Counted from the stretch's first letter, positions 11,348 to 21,832 are shown. The stretch: 64,000 bases of DNA from Alkalimonas sp. (GCF_020831925.1 NZ_JAFIFQ010000008.1:21759-85758), one strand, 5' to 3'. Made by a program: numbers and translations. The notes: generated by a model from the sequence alone, not told the origin.

Positions 11348-12304
11348 ATGACACAGCAACACAAACGCCGTGCCGTGAACGGCATTCTGCTTTTAGACAA
11401 GCCGTTGGAATTTACCAGCAATGGTATTTTGCAAAAGGTCCGCTGGCTGTATCAGGCGCAAAAGGCCGGTCATACCGGTGCGCTGGACCCTTTAGCCAGT
11501 GGCTTGTTGCCAATCTGCTTTGGCGAAGCCACCAAGTTCAGTCAGTTCCTGCTGGATACCGATAAAACCTATCAGGTCAGCGCCCGGTTTGGTATTCGGA
11601 CCGACACCAGCGATGCCGCCGGCGAGGTAGTCAGCACCCGGCCGGTGGCGTTTAACCAGAGTCAGCTGGAGCAGGCGATGCAGGCGTTTCGTGGCGATAT
11701 CCTGCAGGTGCCGACCATGTTTTCGGCACTGAAGCATCAGGGCCAGCCGCTGTACAAATACGCCCGCCAGGGCATCACCGTACCGCGCGAAGCCAGGCCC
11801 ATCAGCATCTTTCGCTTTGAGTTGCTGGCACTGCGCCAAAGCAGCGAGCAGAACCATGTCGATTTTACCGAAGCCGATTTTATCGTGCATTGCAGCAAGG
11901 GCACCTACATCCGCACACTGATCGATGATTTGGGTGAAGCTCTGGGGTGCGGCGCTTATGTCAGTGCTCTGCACCGCACACAGGTCGGCCCTTTTCAGGC
12001 CGAAGCCATGCAGCCACTGCCCAAGCTGGAAACTCTGGCAGAGCTCTGCCATCAGAGCCGGGATTTTGCGGTGCTGGATCAGCTGCTGCTACCACTGGAT
12101 GCAGCCTTGCATGGCCTGGAAGCGTTAACGCTTAGTGCAGAGCAACAACGGCGTATCGCCCATGGCCAAAGCTTTTCCTGTGACCAGCCAGATGCTGAAG
12201 CCGTGCGCTTGTACAGCGCAGAGCAGCAATTTCTGGGCATTGGCAAACGCGAACAGGGTGAGCTGAAACCAAGACGACTGCTGAGTACCAACAAAAACTT
12301 GTAA
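11348..12304 (+). CDS. truB: tRNA pseudouridine(55) synthase TruB
   Basis: GILLLDKP, GHTGALDPLASGLL catalytic motif. Confidence 0.97.
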   Translation: MTQQHKRRAVNGILLLDKPLEFTSNGILQKVRWLYQAQKAGHTGALDPLASGLLPICFGEATKFSQFLLDTDKTYQVSARFGIRTDTSDAAGEVVSTRPVAFNQSQLEQAMQAFRGDILQVPTMFSALKHQGQPLYKYARQGITVPREARPISIFRFELLALRQSSEQNHVDFTEADFIVHCSKGTYIRTLIDDLGEALGCGAYVSALHRTQVGPFQAEAMQPLPKLETLAELCHQSRDFAVLDQLLLPLDAALHGLEALTLSAEQQRRIAHGQSFSCDQPDAEAVRLYSAEQQFLGIGKREQGELKPRRLLSTNKNL

Positions 12305-12326
12305 AGCAGCGCTGCCGTGGTACAAT
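12299..12326 (+). promoter_or_regulatory. Candidate sigma70 promoter for rpsO
   Basis: TTGTAA-16 nt-TACAAT overlapping the truB stop codon. Confidence 0.5.
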
Positions 12327-12404
12327 GCGCGCGCTTTTTATTGTTAGCTGAATGAGTGATCGGCGACAATACATTCATTAACTCACTCAGAATTGGAGTA
12401 TACC

Positions 12405-12674
12405 ATGGCTTTAACTGTTGCTGAAAAAGCAAAAATCGTAGCGGATTACGCTCAGAAAGAAGGTGACACTGGTTCACCAGAAGTACAGGTTGCTTTGCTG
12501 ACTGCAAACATCAACCACCTGCAAAGCCACTTTGCTGAGCACAAGCACGATTTCCATTCTCGCCGCGGTTTGCTGCGTATGGTTAGCCAGCGTCGTAAGT
12601 TGCTGGACTACTTAAAAGGCAAAGATCAGAGCCGTTACGCGGACTTGATTAAGCGTCTTGGCTTGCGTCGTTAA
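12405..12674 (+). CDS. rpsO: 30S ribosomal protein S15
   Basis: 89 aa, [44 protein letters not shown]. Confidence 0.98.
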   Translation: MALTVAEKAKIVADYAQKEGDTGSPEVQVALLTANINHLQSHFAEHKHDFHSRRGLLRMVSQRRKLLDYLKGKDQSRYADLIKRLGLRR

Positions 12675-12686
12675 TTCAACGCAAAG

Positions 12687-12714
12687 AAAAAGGGCTGAAT
12701 TTCAGCCCTTTTTT
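12687..12714 (+). terminator. Rho-independent terminator after rpsO
   Basis: aaaagggctgaatttcagccctttttt. Confidence 0.88.
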
Positions 12715-12832
12715 ATGCCCGAAAAACAGCACCCACAGACCATACCCGCCACTCTACCCGAAAATTAAATACATAATGCTTGCTTGAGTTTGTTGATAAC
12801 AACTCGCGGGTTCAGATCCTTTGAATAAGAGG

Positions 12833-13132
12833 TTATGTGCCAAGTATCGGGTTAACATCCATACTCTTATGAAGAATACGGATGATTTTAATTTGTTGAC
12901 TGCCTAATTGTTGATAAAAAATGAGGTGGCTACCTTGAAGAAATTTACGATATCCGTTTCTGATTTCATCGCATGTTTTACCGATGGCGGGGTTTTCAGC
13001 TAAAAGCCAAAATGAATCATCAAATTGTTTTAGATAAATATTCCGTTGCTCTTTCCCCCAGCGACGCTGGGTAAATAATGCAATATCTCGTAAATCGGTT
13101 TTAGCAGCAACAGTCAGATTAAATGGCTTCAT
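12833..13132 (-). CDS. RelE/ParE family toxin
   Basis: 99 aa; LTVAAKTDLRDIALFTQRRWG...NPAIGKTCDEIRNGYRKFLQGSHLIFYQ...IKIIRILHKSMD; 4-bp overlap with upstream antitoxin gene. Confidence 0.9.
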   Translation of the reverse strand: MKPFNLTVAAKTDLRDIALFTQRRWGKEQRNIYLKQFDDSFWLLAENPAIGKTCDEIRNGYRKFLQGSHLIFYQQLGSQQIKIIRILHKSMDVNPILGT

Positions 13133-13371
13133 CGAGAGTTTTCACTATCAAGCTCATTGATAAAGCTATCGAGGTCATACTTAGCGTCACCGCTTTGTTC
13201 ACCTTCAGTAAGTAGTTGACGGAGAGAGTTTAGTTTGGTTTCTTGGTTTTCTAGTAAGCGAAGCGCTGAACGAATGACTTCACTCGCTGAGCCGTAACGC
13301 CCACTTTGGATCTGGCTTGTAATAAAGCCCTCAAAGTGTTCTCCAAGAGTGATGCTTGTATTCTTGGCCAT
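13129..13371 (-). CDS. ParD-like ribbon-helix-helix antitoxin
   Basis: 80 aa; MAKNTSITLGEHFEGFITSQIQSGRYGSASEVIRSALRLLE typical of ParD/CC2985 RHH antitoxins. Confidence 0.9.
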   Translation of the reverse strand: MAKNTSITLGEHFEGFITSQIQSGRYGSASEVIRSALRLLENQETKLNSLRQLLTEGEQSGDAKYDLDSFINELDSENSR

Positions 13372-13394
13372 GTGCAGTTCTCCGGGTACCAAAA

Positions 13395-13413
13395 GATACC
13401 TAATTATGGTATC
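13395..13413 (-). promoter_or_regulatory. Palindromic operator with embedded -10 box of the toxin-antitoxin operon
   Basis: gatacc-taattat-ggtatc; on the minus strand TTGCTC-17 nt-CATAAT places the -10 within the palindrome, upstream of the antitoxin ATG. Confidence 0.6.
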
Positions 13414-13601
13414 AGTTGAGGTTTGGAGCAAGGCGCATAACAAACAAATTCGATTTGCTTTAAGTGCCTTCCTAGTATGTCACTCAGGTTAAACCTTGGC
13501 ACACTGCTTCTTTTTCCTGCTATGAACGAGTATACTAGCGAGGAATGAAATGAAAATAGATAGAATGCGCCATGAGGCGCTAATTGTAAGGAAAATCCCA
13601 C

Positions 13602-15725
13602 GTGACACCCATCATTAAATCTTTCCCGTTCGGCCAACACACTTGTACTTTAGAAACCGGCGTAATCGCCCGTCAGGCCGATGCCGCTGTGCTTGCCAGT
13701 ATTGGTGATACCACCGTATTGGTGACTGTAGTTGGTAGAAAACAACCGAAACCAGGTCAGGACTTTTTTCCGCTGACCGTGAATTATCAAGAAAAAATGT
13801 ACGCTGCCGGCCGTGTGCCTGGCGGTTTCTTTAAGCGTGAAGGTCGGCCATCTGAAGGTGAAACCCTGACGTCGCGCCTGATCGACCGTCCTATTCGTCC
13901 ACTGTTCCCGGAAGGCTTCACCAACGAAGTGCAGGTTATTGCTACTGTGGTGTCTGTACAGCCTGAAATCCAGCCGGATATCGTGGCGCTGTTGGGTACT
14001 TCGGCAGCTCTGGCGCTGTCTGGTATTCCTTTTGCCGGCCCTATCGGTGCCGCCCGTGTTGGTTACATCAACGACCAGTACGTGCTGAACCCATCGGAGG
14101 AAGAGCTGAAAAGCAGCAAGCTGGATTTGGTTGTCGCTGGTACTTCGAATGCCGTACTGATGGTTGAATCCGAAGCCAACCTGCTGTCAGAAGACATCAT
14201 GTTAGGTGCTGTGGTCTATGGTCATGACCAAATGCAGGTAGCGATCAACGCTATCAATGAGCTGAAAACCGAAGCTGGCAAACCAGTCTGGGATTGGCAG
14301 CCTCCGGCTAAAAACGAGCCGTTGATTGAAGCGGTAAAAAATCACTGTGCTGCAGCTCTGAGCGAAGCTTATCAGATCACTGAAAAAGCCAAGCGTTACG
14401 ACCGTATCAAAGAAATCAAAGCTGATCTGATTGAGAAGCTGACCGCTGAGCTGGCCGAAGGTCAAAGCCTGGACGAGCACGAAGTCGGTGATGTGTTCCA
14501 TGAGCTGGAAAGCAAAACCGTACGTAGCCGTATTATCGCCGGTGAGCCGCGTATCGATGGCCGTGAGCCGGATATGGTACGTGCCCTGAGCGTAATGACC
14601 GGCGTACTGCCACGTACCCATGGTTCGTCACTGTTTACCCGGGGTGAAACCCAGGCGCTGGTGACCTGTACTTTAGGTACTGCCCGTGATGCGCAGAACG
14701 TCGATGACTTGCTGAGCGAGAAAAAAGACTATTTCATGCTGCATTACAACTTCCCTCCATACTGTGTGGGCGAGACCGGCATGGTAGGTTCACCGAAGCG
14801 TCGCGAAATCGGTCACGGCCGTTTGGCCAAGCGTGGTGTGCAAGCGGTGATGCCTGCTTTTGATGACTTCCCTTACACAGTGCGTCTGGTGTCTGAAATC
14901 ACTGAATCGAACGGCTCCAGCTCGATGGCCTCTGTTTGTGGTTCTTCACTGGCGATGATGGATGCCGGTGTACCGATCAAAGCCTCGGTGGCTGGTATTG
15001 CCATGGGTCTGGTCAAAGAGGGCGACAACTTTGTGGTACTGTCCGATATTCTGGGTGACGAAGATCACCTGGGCGATATGGACTTTAAAGTAGCCGGTAC
15101 GGCCGAAGGCATTACGGCGCTGCAGATGGACATTAAAATTGATGGCATTACCCGTGACATCATGCAGATTGCCTTAAAGCAAGCCAAAGCCGCTCGTTTG
15201 CACATTCTGCAAGTGATGGATCAGGCGATATCGCAGCACCGTGAAGAGTTGTCTGAGCATGCACCGCGCATCTACACCTTAAGCATCAACCCGGAGAAAA
15301 TCCGTGATGTGATCGGTAAAGGTGGCGCTGTGATCCGTCAAATCACCGAAGAGTCTGGCTGTACCATCGAAATTGAAGACGACGGTACCGTGAAAGTAGC
15401 TGCCACCAACAGCAAGCAGGCGCAGGTCGCTATCGATAAGATCATGCTGATCACTGCTGAACTGGAAGTGGGCCGGATCTACGACGGTGAAGTAGTCCGT
15501 ATCGTTGACTTCGGTGCCTTTGTCAATGTCTTGCCTGGCAAAGATGGCCTGGTCCACATTTCACAAATCGCGGAAGAGCGGGTGAATACGGTATCGGATC
15601 ATTTGACTATGGGCCAGAAGGTCAAAGTCAAAGTGCTGGAAGTGGATAAGCAAGGACGGGTACGTCTTAGCATCAAAGAAGCGCAAAGCAAGCAGGATGC
15701 TCCTGCTGAATCTGCTGATGCCTAA
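13602..15725 (+). CDS. pnp: Polyribonucleotide nucleotidyltransferase
   Basis: 707 aa with two RNase PH domains, KH ([11 protein letters not shown]) and S1 domains; GTG start preceded by aagga. Confidence 0.98.
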   Translation: MTPIIKSFPFGQHTCTLETGVIARQADAAVLASIGDTTVLVTVVGRKQPKPGQDFFPLTVNYQEKMYAAGRVPGGFFKREGRPSEGETLTSRLIDRPIRPLFPEGFTNEVQVIATVVSVQPEIQPDIVALLGTSAALALSGIPFAGPIGAARVGYINDQYVLNPSEEELKSSKLDLVVAGTSNAVLMVESEANLLSEDIMLGAVVYGHDQMQVAINAINELKTEAGKPVWDWQPPAKNEPLIEAVKNHCAAALSEAYQITEKAKRYDRIKEIKADLIEKLTAELAEGQSLDEHEVGDVFHELESKTVRSRIIAGEPRIDGREPDMVRALSVMTGVLPRTHGSSLFTRGETQALVTCTLGTARDAQNVDDLLSEKKDYFMLHYNFPPYCVGETGMVGSPKRREIGHGRLAKRGVQAVMPAFDDFPYTVRLVSEITESNGSSSMASVCGSSLAMMDAGVPIKASVAGIAMGLVKEGDNFVVLSDILGDEDHLGDMDFKVAGTAEGITALQMDIKIDGITRDIMQIALKQAKAARLHILQVMDQAISQHREELSEHAPRIYTLSINPEKIRDVIGKGGAVIRQITEESGCTIEIEDDGTVKVAATNSKQAQVAIDKIMLITAELEVGRIYDGEVVRIVDFGAFVNVLPGKDGLVHISQIAEERVNTVSDHLTMGQKVKVKVLEVDKQGRVRLSIKEAQSKQDAPAESADA

Positions 15726-16611
15726 GCCTGTCCGTCTGTGTGTCCTGGCAGCAGCCTTGCTGCTGGGACTGACTGGCTGTGCAACTCAGCACAGCCATGC
15801 CCCTGCCTACTGGTTGACTCCTGAACCCTTACCTGTCCCCCAACGTACCGAAGTAGCTATTGCCCGTTTAACGGAAATTTTGCATCGGGCTGAACTGACC
15901 GAACAGCAATCGGCACAGCTGCATTACGATCGTGGTGTGATGTTTGAAAGTGTGGGTTTGACCTCGTTGGCTCGTTTTGATTTTATGCGGGCTCTGCGGC
16001 TGCAACCGGATCTGGCGGGTGCATATAATTTTATGGGCATTCATTACACCCTGGCTGGTAATTTTGATCAGGCCTATGAAGCATTTGACTCCGTGCTGGA
16101 ACTGGACCCAAGTTACGAGTTTGCTTATCTGAATCGGGCTCTGGCGCTTTACTATGCTGGACGTATCGATTTATCGCTGTACGATTTTACCGAGTTTCAG
16201 CAACGTAATCCAAGTGATCCCTACCGTGCAGTCTGGATTTACTTGGCGCATGCGGAGCTTGACCCTGAACGGGCCCGCTCGAAGCTCGTTACACTTCGTA
16301 GTGAACTGGATGCAACCAACTGGGGGACGCAACTGGCAGATTTCTTTTTGGGTACTATCAGCGAAGCCGATTTGCTCTACAGTGTGACGAACAATTTAAA
16401 AAGCCCCAAACAGTTGGCTGAGCGTTTGTGCGAAGCTTATTTTTATCTGGCTAAGTGGCACAGCATGCAAGGGGATACTGAGCGTGCTATGCACAACTTC
16501 AAGCTGTCGCTGGCTACCAATGTATTTGAATTCCTTGAACATCGCTATGCCCGGTTGGAACTGGCCAGGTTACGTGATGAACCTCTGAGTATGGAAGATA
16601 ATGTCTTCTAA
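15718..16611 (+). CDS. nlpI: Lipoprotein NlpI (TPR)
   Basis: Lipobox LLGLTGC, TPR repeats, directly downstream of pnp; 8-bp overlap. Confidence 0.92.
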   Translation: MPKPVRLCVLAAALLLGLTGCATQHSHAPAYWLTPEPLPVPQRTEVAIARLTEILHRAELTEQQSAQLHYDRGVMFESVGLTSLARFDFMRALRLQPDLAGAYNFMGIHYTLAGNFDQAYEAFDSVLELDPSYEFAYLNRALALYYAGRIDLSLYDFTEFQQRNPSDPYRAVWIYLAHAELDPERARSKLVTLRSELDATNWGTQLADFFLGTISEADLLYSVTNNLKSPKQLAERLCEAYFYLAKWHSMQGDTERAMHNFKLSLATNVFEFLEHRYARLELARLRDEPLSMEDNVF

Positions 16612-17887
16612 ACCCAACGTCTGCTTATTCAAAAGCCAGCTTGCTGGCTTTTTTGCCCTTGGTCTTTTGCTGGGGTGTCAGCCATCGGTACCTGGTCCTG
16701 AGCAAGCGTTGATGGATGCCGCCCATACCGATGGTAAAGCCGCTTATCGATTGGCGCAGCGTCGTTTAGCCCAGCAGGAATCGGACGCAGCGCTGCGCTG
16801 GTTTGAGCATGCCTGGGCACTGGGGCAGGATGAGGCTGCCACTCCAAGCCTGATGCTAAGGCAGCGACAAACTGGCAAGCTGGCCACTGCTCAGTGGCTG
16901 GAGCTAGAAGTGCAAGCAAAGCGACTTAGCCTTTCGGAGGTGGATTTAGCTGCGCTTGGTCTCTGGCATTTAACTTATCAGCAAGCAACCGATTGGCCAT
17001 ACTGGCAACAAGTCGGCCTGACCGATCAGCCTGGCTGGCAGCCGGTGCAAGGCTGCCAGCTGACCATTCAGCCGATAGCGGTGAACAGCGTTGCCGCCGA
17101 GCAATGGCTAAGGCTACAAGCAGAGTGGCAACAGGATCCGCAGCTTGGCCAGCTTCCGGTTTGCTTTCGTTCGCTGCAATTGGTGAGCAGCACCGAGCTG
17201 GCCTGCAGCGAAGACTCCGACAGCCGTATTGGCTGTGATTACCACCAGCTGATCCCCTATATCCGTGATAACCAGGCACAGCAGCTGCTGATTCTGGCCG
17301 GACGCGGCAAAGCCAGCTACAACAATGGCATTATTCAGTTGCCGGAGCGAGCCGAACTATCGTTGCTGCGGCACGAATTTTTACACATTTTCCGTTTTAT
17401 GGATGAGTATGCGTTGCCTGCCGCGGCTGCGGCTGAAGTTTGCCAGCCGGACCAGATCTATCCGAATATTCTGATTGGCAAGCAGCAACTCGCTGCCTAC
17501 CAACAGCATTGGGGCCGCTTGCCTGATGCCATGGTACTGACGCCAGTGGACACCTGCCTGCATAGCCCTTATCAGGCCTATCGGCTGATTTCAGAAAGTA
17601 ATAGCATGGAGTTTTATCAGTTAGACTTGCCGGATTATTATCTGCAATTGGTTCGGCAGCAATTGCAGCAGCCGGAGCTATTGATGCCAGTGCAGTATTA
17701 CCTGGCCTATAAGGCTCGTATCCATGGTCAGGAAGCCGACTGGTGGCGCTTGATGCAATTAGCAGAGCAGTTGGGCTATCCAGATGCCAGCCGGTTGCTT
17801 AGTCAGCGTGAGTTAGCTCCGACAGCTCCCGCTCCAGCAGTTGGTCATCGCCCAGGTTTAGCTGCACCAGCCGCTTTAAGTGACTGA
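16601..17887 (+). CDS. Putative lipoprotein with zinc-metallopeptidase-like motif HEFLHIFRFMDEY
   Basis: Lipobox LGLLLGC, Sel1/TPR-like N-terminal segment (YRLAQRRLAQQESDAALRWFEHAWALGQ), HExxH-x5-DEY motif. Confidence 0.75.
   Translation: MSSKPNVCLFKSQLAGFFALGLLLGCQPSVPGPEQALMDAAHTDGKAAYRLAQRRLAQQESDAALRWFEHAWALGQDEAATPSLMLRQRQTGKLATAQWLELEVQAKRLSLSEVDLAALGLWHLTYQQATDWPYWQQVGLTDQPGWQPVQGCQLTIQPIAVNSVAAEQWLRLQAEWQQDPQLGQLPVCFRSLQLVSSTELACSEDSDSRIGCDYHQLIPYIRDNQAQQLLILAGRGKASYNNGIIQLPERAELSLLRHEFLHIFRFMDEYALPAAAAAEVCQPDQIYPNILIGKQQLAAYQQHWGRLPDAMVLTPVDTCLHSPYQAYRLISESNSMEFYQLDLPDYYLQLVRQQLQQPELLMPVQYYLAYKARIHGQEADWWRLMQLAEQLGYPDASRLLSQRELAPTAPAPAVGHRPGLAAPAALSD
16631..16654 (+). terminator. 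Intrinsic-terminator-like hairpin inside the downstream lipoprotein CDS
   Basis: aaaagccagcttgctggctttttt, about 20 nt after the nlpI stop. Confidence 0.7.
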
Positions 17888-18155
17888 TGCTGTCCAGATC
17901 GATTTTCTCGCAACGCAGACCGAGCAGGGTTTCGGTTTGGTGGGCAACCCGCACTTGCATTGAAATATTCAGCACGCTGTCCTGCAAAGGTACATGCAGT
18001 TCGAATAATTGAGTCTGTGCCGGAAAGTGAGCCGGCATGCTAACCAGGGCACCTTTCAATGATAAATCCAGCAATTCAGTTGCATAGCTCTCACCAGCAA
18101 CTTTCAGGCTTGCAGGGCCGCGAAACGGAATACGATGAAAGCGACGGTTATCCAT
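17799..18155 (-). CDS. PilZ domain protein
   Basis: RRFHRIPFRGPASL and DLSLKGALV (RxxxR...DxSxxG c-di-GMP signature); start at 18155 or 18170. Confidence 0.85.
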   Translation of the reverse strand: MDNRRFHRIPFRGPASLKVAGESYATELLDLSLKGALVSMPAHFPAQTQLFELHVPLQDSVLNISMQVRVAHQTETLLGLRCEKIDLDSISHLKRLVQLNLGDDQLLERELSELTHAD

Positions 18156-18308
18156 AGCAGTTCTCTGCAAGTTTTTCTGCTCTAAGCATAGCTGGTTTAG
18201 CGTGCTTTAGCATCCGTTTTCCTGTCAGAATTGGCAAACAAGCTTAGCCTGCATTACACTCTTGATATCTATGACCTAAGTGCTTGTTCTTAAGCTGATA
18301 GTGGATGT

Positions 18309-19828
18309 ATGAATCTCTACCTGGAGCAATTGGCGCAGTCGGTAACAACGGCGTCGGATCTGGAAAGCCTGACCCGCCCATTGCTGGCTTTGTTGCAGGA
18401 AATGACCGGCCTTGACTCTACCTACCTGACCAAAGTGGATCAGGCTGCGGGCTACCAACAAATTCTCTATGCCATGAATACTGCATCGTTAATTCTGCCA
18501 GAAGGGCTGAAAGTTCCCTGGGGAGATACCCTGTGCCGCCGGGCTATTTTGCAACAACGCTTTGTCACCCAGGATGTGCCTGCGATATGGGGGGACTCGG
18601 ACGCAGCCCGTGAACTTGGTCTGCAAACCTATGTCAGTGTGCCGGTGTATTTGAGTGATGGTGAGCTGTTCGGTACCCTCTGCGGTGCCAGTGCGGTACA
18701 AACCGAGGTTGAAGATAAGCACAGCAAAATATTGCAACTGTTTGCTCAGTTGATTGCCTGGCAACTGGAGCGGGAGCGGCAATTGTTGCAGCAATCGAAG
18801 CGAGCGCAAGAGGCTGAACATCGTTTACACGGCATGTCGCTATTGGCTGAGTTGGGTGATTTGTGTTTGCTGGCTTCATCACTGAATGAAGTGTTAAAAA
18901 AAGCCACCGTATTACTCCAACAACTGCCTGAGTGGCCGCTGGTGTTGCCGTTTCGTCAGCATACCGGTCAGCCAGAGCTTTTGGCGACGCCAAAACTTAC
19001 TATGGAGCAGCATGATGCTGTCTATTACCTGATTCGCTGTTACAGCCAGAAAGCGGTGCAGCAAAAACAATTGCTCTGGCTCTGTGATGGTAGCAATGAG
19101 GCCATCAATGCAATGCGGGATATCCTTGGCTTGAAACCTATTGGTCCAGTAGCCTGCATTACCGCCGAAAGTCATGAGGAGCTGGAGGGCGGCATTTTGT
19201 TGCTGAGCAACCAGGACGAGTTGCCAGAAAGCACCTTGTTGCATAGCTGCAGCTATTATCTTTCGTTATTGGCAACACGCTTGTACGATCAAAGCTGCTT
19301 AGAGCAAATGAACAAAGAGCTCAGCGTGCATGCCTTGCATGATCCGTTAACCTCATTGGCGAACCGTCGTTATCTGCACGAAAGTTTGCAACGCACCATG
19401 GCGCAAAAAAAACGCCATGGCGGTCAGTTACTCCTGGCTTTTATTGATCTGGATAAGTTCAAACGGATCAATGACGACTATGGCCATCAGGTGGGGGATG
19501 CTTTTTTGCTGGCGCTGGCCAAACGTCTGCAGGCCGTAATGCGGGAAGGTGACCTGGTGGCTCGCTATGGCGGTGATGAATTTATTGTCATGGCTTGCCT
19601 GGCTGCCGACGACGATGTCGAGCTGGCGACAAGCCGTTTGCATGCCAAGCTGATGGAAACCACCAGCGGTACCTTGATTTACCGGGAGTAACTTTGCAAT
19701 ACAATGGCCCCAGTATTGGCATGGTGCACTGGGAACCTGGCGGCGTTGATATGGAAAGCCTGATCCAACAAGCAGATCAGGCTATGTATCTGGTCAAGCA
19801 GCAGCGGAAAGCTGCTGAGAAAGGCTGA
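18309..19828 (+). pseudogene. GAF-GGDEF diguanylate cyclase, split by an apparent frameshift near 19670-19690
   Basis: ORF 18309-19691 has GAF, I-site REGD and YGGDEF, then stops. The GGDEF C-terminus (LPGVTLQYNGPSIGMVHWEPGG..LIQQADQAMYLVKQQ) continues in another frame to 19828. Confidence 0.8.
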
Positions 19829-20812
19829 TTAAGCAGGGCTAAAACTGCTGACGATCTCTTCGCCGGCTGCCTGGCGGTCGGCATGATAGCTGGAGCGTAC
19901 AAAAGGCCCACAGGCAGCATGTTTAAAGCCAAGCTCATAAGCGATACGCTTTATCTCATCAAACTCTGCTGGAGGGACGTAGCGTTCTACCGGCAGGTGA
20001 TGTTTGCTCGGCTGCAGGTACTGACCCACAGTGAGCATATCCACATCGTGTGCCCGCAAGTCTTTAAGCACTTCAATCAGTTCTTCGGTGGTTTCGCCAA
20101 GACCAACCATCAAGCCGGATTTGGTGGAAATATGCGGGTGGGCTGCTTTAAAGCGCTTTAACAGCTGCAGTGACCATTTGTAATCAGCACCTGGCCGCGC
20201 CAGCTTGTACAAACGCGGGGCGGTTTCCAGGTTGTGATTGAACACATCTGGTGGGGTCTGAGTAAGGATATCCAGGGCGGTATCCATCCGGCCGCGAAAA
20301 TCCGGCACCAGTACTTCAATTTTAATCTCTGGGCTGTGCTGGCGAATTTCGCGGATGCAATCGGCAAAGTGCTGAGCACCGCCATCACGTAAATCATCCC
20401 GGTCTACCGAGGTGATCACCACGTATTTGAGCTTCATATCACGGATGGTGAGTGCCAGTTTTTCCGGCTCCTCAGCACTTGGTGGAAGTGGCCGGCCATG
20501 GGCGACATCGCAAAACGGGCAACGCCGGGTGCAAATGGCCCCTAAAATCATAAAGGTGGCGGTGCCATGGTTAAAGCATTCCGGTAGGTTTGGGCAAGCG
20601 GCTTCCTCACAAACCGAATGCAATCCATGCTTACGCATGGCGCCTTTGATTTCATCAATGCGTTCAGAGCTTTTTGGCAGTTTGATCTTAAGCCAGTCTG
20701 GCTTACGCAGCATCTGCTCTCGCTCAGTTGGTAACACTTTGACCGGGATAAGAGCCATCTTGTCGGCGTCGCGGAGTTTAACACCGGGTTGCATACGTGC
20801 GGTTTTAGTCAT
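19829..20812 (-). CDS. lipA: Lipoyl synthase
   Basis: Radical [22 protein letters not shown] and N-terminal CEEAACPN cluster motif. Confidence 0.97.
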   Translation of the reverse strand: MTKTARMQPGVKLRDADKMALIPVKVLPTEREQMLRKPDWLKIKLPKSSERIDEIKGAMRKHGLHSVCEEAACPNLPECFNHGTATFMILGAICTRRCPFCDVAHGRPLPPSAEEPEKLALTIRDMKLKYVVITSVDRDDLRDGGAQHFADCIREIRQHSPEIKIEVLVPDFRGRMDTALDILTQTPPDVFNHNLETAPRLYKLARPGADYKWSLQLLKRFKAAHPHISTKSGLMVGLGETTEELIEVLKDLRAHDVDMLTVGQYLQPSKHHLPVERYVPPAEFDEIKRIAYELGFKHAACGPFVRSSYHADRQAAGEEIVSSFSPA

Positions 20813-21467
20813 GCTGCCTGTCCAATCCTGTATGGTAATGCAGTTCCTGGCAGCCAAGCTTCTGGCTGAACTGCTGAATCAGTTGTTGCTCGATAGTGGC
20901 CATGTGAACCGGGCCAAAATCGCGGCATTGAATCATTTCCATGCCGGCATAGCCGCAGGGATTAATGCGTGAAAATGGCGATAAATCCATATCGACATTC
21001 AGTGCCAGGCCATGGAAGCTGCAGCCTTTTCGGATACGCAGTCCAAGCGAGGCAATTTTTTTGTTATCAACATACACACCCGGCGCATCCGGCTTGGCAT
21101 AAGCCTCGATACTCAAGCTGGCCAAGGTATCAATCAGCACTTGCTCCAGCAGGGTGACCAGCTCGCGCACGCCGATTTTGCGGCGCTTTAGGTCCAGCAG
21201 TACATAAACCATCTGCTGACCCGGGCCATGGTAAGTGACCTGACCGCCGCGATCAACCTGCACCACTGGGATATCGCCAGTGGCCAGAATATGTTCCGCT
21301 TTGCCAGCCTGGCCCTGGGTAAATACCGGCTGATGTTGCAACAGCCAAAGCTCATCCAGGCTCGATTCATCGCGTTCATCGGTGAAGGCTTGCATCGCCT
21401 GCCAAATTGGCAGATACGGCTGAATGCCGAGTTGGCGAATGACCAACGTATTGATGGCTGCAGTCAT
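20805..21467 (-). CDS. lipB: Octanoyltransferase LipB
   Basis: [36 protein letters not shown] motifs; overlaps lipA by 8 bp. Confidence 0.97.
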   Translation of the reverse strand: MTAAINTLVIRQLGIQPYLPIWQAMQAFTDERDESSLDELWLLQHQPVFTQGQAGKAEHILATGDIPVVQVDRGGQVTYHGPGQQMVYVLLDLKRRKIGVRELVTLLEQVLIDTLASLSIEAYAKPDAPGVYVDNKKIASLGLRIRKGCSFHGLALNVDMDLSPFSRINPCGYAGMEMIQCRDFGPVHMATIEQQLIQQFSQKLGCQELHYHTGLDRQHD

Positions 21468-21748
21468 TAGAGTACGTAGCGCACCAGTTCCAGTTTACTT
21501 AATTCGGTATAAAGTAATTCGATGTGATCTTTGTCGACAACACGAACCGCCACCCGTACCGAGTGGTAGTTGCCTTTGGCGCTTGGTTTGATGCTGGGGC
21601 TGTAATCGGCGGCCTCGGCATGTTGTTGCAACACACCGATGATGTCATCGACCAGACGCTCATGCGCGACACCCATTACTTTAAAATCGACGGTGCACGG
21701 AAAATCAAGCAGTGCATCAAAGTTGGTATTTTTTACAGGGGTTACCAT
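21467..21748 (-). CDS. ybeD: YbeD/DUF493 family protein
   Basis: [19 protein letters not shown]...[21 protein letters not shown] between lipB and dacA. Confidence 0.92.
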   Translation of the reverse strand: MVTPVKNTNFDALLDFPCTVDFKVMGVAHERLVDDIIGVLQQHAEAADYSPSIKPSAKGNYHSVRVAVRVVDKDHIELLYTELSKLELVRYVL

Positions 21749-21832
21749 GCCAAGCCTCCAGAACAAACAACCCGACTATTTTACTGCATTTCGCCGGGTT
21801 GTAACAGGGGCAGGGCTGTTTCGTGGCTGGAA

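Noticed and set aside
12781-12832. Possible tRNA T-arm remnant (gcgggttcagatcc) near the toxin gene, i.e. an integration scar
   Set aside because: Stem does not pair beyond a few bases and no other tRNA arm or direct repeat is present
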